Made by a program: the position numbers and the translations under genes
DNA from: an uncultured Ruminococcus sp.
Lineage (GTDB): Bacteria; Bacillota; Clostridia; Oscillospirales; CAG-272
NCBI GenBank assembly: GCA_902783705.1
Contig: CACZSA010000092.1
Span: forward strand, 1 to 10,918
Direction of reading: 5' to 3'
DNA length: 10,918 nt
Shown here: positions 7,183 through 10,918 of the stretch, in pieces
Numbering within the stretch: position 1 is the first letter of the stretch
Layout of the letters: each line of letters begins with the position of its first letter
Notes under the pieces: model-generated
Seen by the model: the letters and a program-made list of their open reading frames with translations, nothing else
What the model was told of the DNA's origin: nothing
Databases searched by the model: none

Positions 7183-8952
7183 ATGAAAAACTTGAAGAAC
7201 AGATTCTTTGCATCCCTTTTGATCCTCCTCGTCCCCGCGCTGCTCCTCGCCGGATGCGCCAGAGCCGGGCAAACGGAGAAAACCGAAGCCGGGACCGCAG
7301 ACCCCGTGCCGGTGACCGATACTGCCGGAGAGCAGATCCCCGAAGCGGAAGAAGCGCCCGACGCGGCGGCGGAGCCGGACGAACCGGAGACGCCGGATGA
7401 CGCCGGGGAAGAGAGCGCGGTCTATTCGCACGTTGTCATCATCGGCGTGGACGGCGCGGGCACGTTCTTCCGGGACGCCGACATGCCGCGCCTCGGGGAG
7501 ATCTTCGCGGACGGCGCCGTGACCTACCGCTGCCTGACCTCCGATCCCACGATCAGCGCGCAGTGCTGGGGCTCGCTCATGACGGGCGTCAAGCCGGAGA
7601 TCCACCGCCTCTCGAACTCCCTCATCAGCGAGACGCCGTACCCGGTCGATTCGGAATTCCCGACCTTCTTCCGCGTGGTGCATGAAGCGATGCCGGACGC
7701 GGTCCTCGGCTCCTTCTGCAACTGGAATCCCATCAACGTCGGCATCATCGAGGACAACCTCGGCGTGACGAAGAAGACCGCCCCGGGCGACGCGCGTGTG
7801 ACCGATGCGGCCTGCAAATTCCTCGAGGAAAACAAGCCGACGATCCTCTTCGTCCATTTCGACGAGGTGGACGGCGCGGGCCATGGCTCGGGCTACGGAA
7901 CCAAGCGGCACCTTGACCAGCTCCACACGACGGACGGGTATATCGGGAAGATCTACGACACCTGCCGGGACTGCGGGATCCTCGACGACACGCTCTTCAT
8001 CGTCACGGCGGACCACGGCGGCGTGGGCAACTCCCACGGCGGCCGGACGGACGCGGAGAAATACATCCTGTGGGCGGCAGTCGGCAAGACGGTGGAGAAG
8101 GGCGAGATCGAGGACATGGAGATCCGGGACACCGCCTCCATTGTGCTCGCCGCGCTCGGACTCGCGGACCGTCAGCCGGAAACGTGGACCTCCCGCGTGC
8201 CCTCCGGTCTCTTCAAGGGCGTGGAGGCGCTGGAGCGTCCCGTGTATGAGATCCATTACCTCCACGGTCACCGGACGCACGAGTCCTCTCCCACGCCGGA
8301 CGGACTCGCGGATCTGCTCGGCGCGGACCGCGTGCGGGCGTATCTGCCCTTCGACGGGGACACGGAGATCGCCGCCGGGGACGCCGAGACCGAAGCGAAC
8401 GGCAAGCTCTACTATGTCGACGGCTATTTCGGGAGCGCCGCGCAGTTTGACGACGGCTACGTCACCCTCAAAAACTGCACGCCCGACAAAAACAGCTTCA
8501 CTGTCGGGATGTGGCTCAAGACGGGCGGTGTCGGCTCCGATCCCTGCCTGTTCTCGAACAAGGACTGGAACAGCGGCGCGAACCGCGGATTTGTGCTGTC
8601 CCTGCGCGAATCGGACATCAAGTTCAACGTGGGCAGCGGCGGGGACCGCTTCGACAAGGAATTCGTCCTGCCGCTCGACTTCCGGGACGGCTGGGTGTAC
8701 GTCCTCTTCGCCGTCGACCGCGAGGCGGGGGAGATCCGCCTCAGCTACGATTTCGGCGAATTCGTCACGGCGAAGATCTCCGCGGGATTGAAAGATATCT
8801 CCTTTGAGGGCCTCCGCATGCTCAACATCGGGCAGGATGGCACTGGGCGGTATTCCTCCTCCCTCGGCGCAGTGCTCGACGAATTCATCCTCCTTGACGG
8901 CGCGGCGGACAAAGACGATCTCGCGGCGCTCCGGCAGTATTACGGGGACTGA
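7183..8952 (+). CDS. Phosphodiesterase/alkaline phosphatase-superfamily lipoprotein with C-terminal LamG-like domain
   Basis: A predicted 589-residue surface lipoprotein with lipobox LLAGC (Cys25) and an acidic Pro/Glu/Ala-rich linker to about residue 78. Residues 82-345 look like a type I phosphodiesterase/nucleotide pyrophosphatase domain of the alkaline phosphatase superfamily. VVIIGVDG holds Asp90, and DPTISAQCWGSLMTG the probable nucleophile Thr123. HFDEVDGAGHGSG holds Asp230 and His234, TADHGG holds Asp277 and His278, and SHGG holds His285, completing a two-metal set. Residues 405-589 form a concanavalin/LamG-type beta sandwich (FGSAAQFDDGYVTL, SFTVGMWLKT, LDEFILLDG). It likely hydrolyses a phosphoester on a glycan or glycerol-phosphate polymer while the LamG module binds it. 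The frame extends to a GTG at 7126 overlapping the previous stop, but ATG 7183 gives a proper signal peptide with GGAAG upstream. It is the last gene of the operon. Confidence 0.85.
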   Translation: MKNLKNRFFASLLILLVPALLLAGCARAGQTEKTEAGTADPVPVTDTAGEQIPEAEEAPDAAAEPDEPETPDDAGEESAVYSHVVIIGVDGAGTFFRDADMPRLGEIFADGAVTYRCLTSDPTISAQCWGSLMTGVKPEIHRLSNSLISETPYPVDSEFPTFFRVVHEAMPDAVLGSFCNWNPINVGIIEDNLGVTKKTAPGDARVTDAACKFLEENKPTILFVHFDEVDGAGHGSGYGTKRHLDQLHTTDGYIGKIYDTCRDCGILDDTLFIVTADHGGVGNSHGGRTDAEKYILWAAVGKTVEKGEIEDMEIRDTASIVLAALGLADRQPETWTSRVPSGLFKGVEALERPVYEIHYLHGHRTHESSPTPDGLADLLGADRVRAYLPFDGDTEIAAGDAETEANGKLYYVDGYFGSAAQFDDGYVTLKNCTPDKNSFTVGMWLKTGGVGSDPCLFSNKDWNSGANRGFVLSLRESDIKFNVGSGGDRFDKEFVLPLDFRDGWVYVLFAVDREAGEIRLSYDFGEFVTAKISAGLKDISFEGLRMLNIGQDGTGRYSSSLGAVLDEFILLDGAADKDDLAALRQYYGD

Positions 8953-8961
8953 CGGGAATTT

Positions 8962-8991
8962 TCAGGACGGAATCGGTATAATCAGGACGGA
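8962..8991 (+). repeat. Direct repeat of TCAGGACGGA around a TATAAT
   Basis: TCAGGACGGA occurs at 8962-8971 and again at 8982-8991, exactly 20 bases apart, and a TATAAT lies at 8977-8982 between them. The inverted counterpart, GATTCCGTCC, is at 9009-9018. Either copy of GGACGGA can pair with TCCGTCC at 9012-9018, so two mutually exclusive hairpins are possible. The first copy pairs better. Confidence 0.6.
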
Positions 8992-9022
8992 TTCTGATAA
9001 AATTGTCCGATTCCGTCCTTTT
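8965..9022 (+). terminator. Long-stem intrinsic terminator of the SBP3 operon
   Basis: GGACGGAATCGG (8965-8976) is perfectly complementary to CCGATTCCGTCC (9007-9018). The 30-base loop contains its own small stem (ATCAG 8981-8985 with CTGAT 8994-8998). TTTT follows at 9019-9022. The first arm starts 12 bases past the stop of the phosphodiesterase-LamG gene. The U-tract is short but the 12-base stem is strong. Confidence 0.78.
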
Positions 9023-9047
9023 CAAATCGAGAAAAGTATGCTATAAT
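9019..9047 (+). promoter_or_regulatory. Predicted sigma-A promoter of SBP4
   Basis: A perfect TATAAT (9042-9047) with TG at 9039-9040 gives a full extended -10. At the 17-base spacing the -35 is TTTTCA (9019-9024, four of six), which overlaps the U-tract of the preceding terminator. The start is expected near 9053, giving a leader of about 107 bases. Confidence 0.8.
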
Positions 9048-9060
9048 AAATAAAAATCGA

Positions 9061-9091
9061 GTACTCCGGAACGGATTCTTCGTCGGAGTGC
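9061..9091 (+). promoter_or_regulatory. Leader hairpin upstream of SBP4
   Basis: GTACTCCG (9061-9068) pairs with CGGAGTGC (9084-9091), eight pairs including one G-U, enclosing a 15-base loop that can form a further three-pair GAA/TTC stem. It lies close to the predicted 5' end of the SBP4 mRNA, where it might stabilise the transcript. No U-tract and no known riboswitch pattern are seen. Confidence 0.45.
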
Positions 9092-9159
9092 ACGGAAAGA
9101 TCCGGAAATCCGTCTGGAATCTGCGGACGAAAGACAAGAAAGGAAGACGAGGTGAGACC

Positions 9160-10638
9160 ATGAAAAGAGCCATCTCCATCCTCCTCACGCTCGCCGTGCT
9201 CCTGCCGGCATTCGCGGGATGCAGCGAGAGCAAGACCAATACCGCCGACGAAGGCGCCGCGGCCGAGCTGCAGAACACCGAGGTACAGACGCCGGAGACG
9301 GAGCCCGCCGAAACGGAGCTTCCGCTGCCCGAGGCCGATTACGACGGCTATGGGATCCGCGTGCTCAACAACATCTCGAACTTCGCCTACACCAATATCG
9401 GCGAGGAGGGACTGACGGGCGAGGCGCTGGACGACGCCGTCTTCAACCGCAACAAGACCGTGGAGGACGCGCTCAACGTCACGTTCACCATCGAAAAGCG
9501 GGAGTACTACGACACGAACAGCACCATCCAGAACGTGGTGTCCGCGGGTGAGGACGCGTACGACTTCTATACCTGCGACCTGAACATCCTGCTCGGGCAC
9601 GCCATGAGCGGCTACGATATCAACGCGCTGAACGTCTCGTCGCTTCAGTTCGATCAGCCGTGGTGGAACAAGCAGGCGATCGACTCCGTGTCCATCGGCA
9701 ATGCGGTGTACGGCTTCTTCGGCGACCTGCACACCGGGTATTTTGAAAGCCACAACGTGGCGGTCTTCAACAAGCGGATCGTGAACGACCTCAATCTGCC
9801 CGATCCGTACGAGCTGGTCCACAACAACGAGTGGACGCTCGACGAAATGATTACCATGATGGACGCGGCGAAGATGGATATGGACGGCGACGGCAAATGG
9901 ACGGTCGAGGATCAGTACGGCCTGTCCATGTACGAGGGCAACTGGTCCATCGCCTTCATCACCGGCGGAGACGCCTTCATCGTGGAGAAGGATCAGGACA
10001 ATCTCCCCGTCTGGAACGGGCTGAGCGAGCGGTTCCTCGCGATCTATGAGGCCGCGGCGACGAGGATCTGGAACGACAAGTCCAACAACGCCATCAACGC
10101 CCGGGGCACGCTTCCCGGAAACCTCGAGCTCTACCGTCTGATGTTCATCTACGACCGGGTGCTCTTCCTTGTCACGCAGATCGGCGTTCTGAAAAACATG
10201 CGTGACGTCCAATTCGAGCTCGGCGTCGTCCCGTCCCCGAAGTGGGAGGAGAGCCAGGCCGATTACGTCTCGCTCATCTTCCAGGGCGCGAACGCCGTCG
10301 CCATCCCGATCACCAATCCCGATCCCGAACGCACGGGCACGGTGCTGGACTATCTGGCGGCCCACTCCACCGCGACCGTCCGCGACGTCTACATGAACCA
10401 GACCCTCGACTTCAAGTACATTCAGGACCAGGAGAGCCAGGAGATGCTCGACATCATCCTCTCGACCGGGACCTTCGAGATCGCATCCGTGTATGACTGG
10501 GGCGGGATCGCCGGACAGGTCATGACGCTGCTCAACGCGGGCAAGACCACGCTGGCCTCCACCTCCGCGAAGCTCGAGAAGCGGATCGTGAGCGCGATGG
10601 AGAAGACGGTCGCAACCTTCGCCGAGGTCGGTCAGTAA
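9160..10638 (+). CDS. Extracellular solute-binding lipoprotein, SBP4
   Basis: A 492-residue predicted binding lipoprotein. MKRAISILLTLAVLLPAFAG precedes the lipobox Cys21, and an acidic Glu/Thr/Pro linker extends to about residue 58. Landmarks are VFNRNKTVEDALN, LQFDQPWWNKQ, EWTLDEM, the calcium-type loop from Asp240 (DMDGDGKWTVED), FELGVVPSPKWEESQADY, AIPITNPDPERTG, and QDQESQEMLDIILSTG near the C-terminus. The frame is open back to an ATG at 9088, but that would bury the signal peptide behind 24 basic residues and lies inside the leader hairpin. ATG 9160 follows GAGGTGAG and is chosen. It has its own promoter and is followed 86 bases later by a secreted LamG-like protein. By eye it is closest to SBP1 and SBP2. 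Ligand unknown; no permease is encoded nearby. Confidence 0.88.
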   Translation: MKRAISILLTLAVLLPAFAGCSESKTNTADEGAAAELQNTEVQTPETEPAETELPLPEADYDGYGIRVLNNISNFAYTNIGEEGLTGEALDDAVFNRNKTVEDALNVTFTIEKREYYDTNSTIQNVVSAGEDAYDFYTCDLNILLGHAMSGYDINALNVSSLQFDQPWWNKQAIDSVSIGNAVYGFFGDLHTGYFESHNVAVFNKRIVNDLNLPDPYELVHNNEWTLDEMITMMDAAKMDMDGDGKWTVEDQYGLSMYEGNWSIAFITGGDAFIVEKDQDNLPVWNGLSERFLAIYEAAATRIWNDKSNNAINARGTLPGNLELYRLMFIYDRVLFLVTQIGVLKNMRDVQFELGVVPSPKWEESQADYVSLIFQGANAVAIPITNPDPERTGTVLDYLAAHSTATVRDVYMNQTLDFKYIQDQESQEMLDIILSTGTFEIASVYDWGGIAGQVMTLLNAGKTTLASTSAKLEKRIVSAMEKTVATFAEVGQ

Positions 10639-10663
10639 CCGCGCCGCGCGCAGTCAGTACCCC

Positions 10664-10681
10664 CGGGAGGGACGCCTCCCG
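10664..10681 (+). other. Short GC hairpin between SBP4 and the last gene
   Basis: CGGGAGG (10664-10670) pairs with CCTCCCG (10675-10681) over the tetraloop GACG. It lies 26 bases past the SBP4 stop and 44 bases before the next ATG. The nearest T-run (10697-10701) is 15 bases away, so it is a poor terminator. An mRNA-processing or stabilising hairpin within a co-transcribed pair is more likely. Confidence 0.5.
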
Positions 10682-10724
10682 CCATGAATACGAACATTTT
10701 TCCTCTTTGGAAAGGAGAGACAGC

Positions 10725-10918
10725 ATGAGACTTATGAAGAGAATCGTCGCGGCGCTCTGCCTGACCGCTCTGGTCGGCACATCCGCCGTGATCCCCGCAC
10801 AGGCCGCGGATTCCGGCGCGGACATCCTCAAAACGGCGGAGTTTTATCTGACGTTTGAGGACGGCATCAAGGACGACATGGGCAAGCACAGCTTCGAGGC
10901 GGAAGGCGACGTTCCCAC
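10725..10918 (+). CDS. Secreted protein, probable LamG-type domain at N-terminus (truncated by window)
   Basis: The first 64 codons of a gene that runs off the right edge. MRLMKRIVAALCLTALVGTS is a Sec signal peptide with a signal peptidase I site at AQA-A near residue 27, with no lipobox, unlike the other exported proteins here. The mature start, EFYLTFEDGIKDDMGKHSFE, resembles the first strand of LamG/concanavalin-like domains, where a Phe-x-Asp-Gly turn is followed by a D-x-x-G-K loop. AAAGGAGAG lies just upstream of the ATG. It probably shares the SBP4 transcript because no clear promoter lies between them. A larger secreted carbohydrate-active protein is plausible, but the remainder is needed to know. 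Confidence 0.75.
   Translation, partial: MRLMKRIVAALCLTALVGTSAVIPAQAADSGADILKTAEFYLTFEDGIKDDMGKHSFEAEGDVP

Noticed and set aside
7033..8280. A 415-codon minus-strand frame opposite the phosphodiesterase gene
   Set aside because: No ribosome site or family motif was seen, and the plus-strand protein has a full set of catalytic motifs.
9022..10365. A 447-codon minus-strand open frame opposite SBP4
   Set aside because: Same mirror-frame composition with no recognisable domain, and it overlaps the SBP4 promoter and signal peptide region. Codon bias explains its length.
1..10918. Mobile element, CRISPR array or tRNA
   Set aside because: No transposase or integrase motifs, regularly spaced repeats, or tRNA-like cloverleaf were seen. 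The SBP copies are too divergent to be a recent duplication.

Overview
The window reads as a carbohydrate-scavenging locus from a high-GC Gram-positive bacterium, most likely a gut or rumen Clostridia lineage (Oscillospirales or Christensenellales type). This is inferred from strongly GC-rich third codon positions, lipoprotein signal peptides followed by acidic low-complexity linkers, strong AGGAGG-like ribosome sites, canonical sigma-A promoters with extended -10 elements, and U-tailed hairpin terminators. No 16S or other taxonomic marker is present, so the assignment is tentative.

Layout. (A) 2-214 is the 3' end of an unrecognised gene, followed 12 bases later by solute-binding lipoprotein 1 (SBP1, 227-1687). 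(B) A GH43-like glycosidase (1808-2665) lies alone on the minus strand. It converges on SBP1 at a shared hairpin terminator, and its own promoter lies in the 2666-2941 gap, where it diverges from the next promoter. (C) SBP2 (2942-4477) is a single-gene unit with its own promoter, structured leader and strong terminator. (D) The 319-base gap 4478-4796 holds that terminator, an inverted repeat, a good promoter and a leader of about 107 bases. It drives a three-gene operon: SBP3 (4797-6290), a sugar-phosphate isomerase/epimerase-like TIM barrel (6308-7129) and a lipoprotein with a phosphodiesterase/alkaline-phosphatase-type domain joined to a LamG-like domain (7183-8952). A long hairpin terminator closes it. 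(E) SBP4 (9160-10638) has its own promoter and leader. It is followed by a secreted protein that begins like a LamG-domain protein and runs off the window (10725 onward).

How it may work. The four SBPs are distant paralogues with the same architecture: lipobox, acidic linker, family-1-type binding fold, and a DxDxDG calcium-type loop near residues 240-270. No permease or ATPase gene accompanies them. They would display binding proteins on the cell surface, perhaps each for a different oligosaccharide, while the surface phosphodiesterase-LamG protein and the secreted LamG-type protein trim or bind the glycan. The leaderless GH43 enzyme and the TIM-barrel isomerase would act on imported sugars in the cytoplasm. 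The repeated orphan SBPs, each with its own regulation, and the phosphodiesterase-LamG fusion are the most interesting elements. I saw no mobile element, CRISPR array, tRNA or rRNA.
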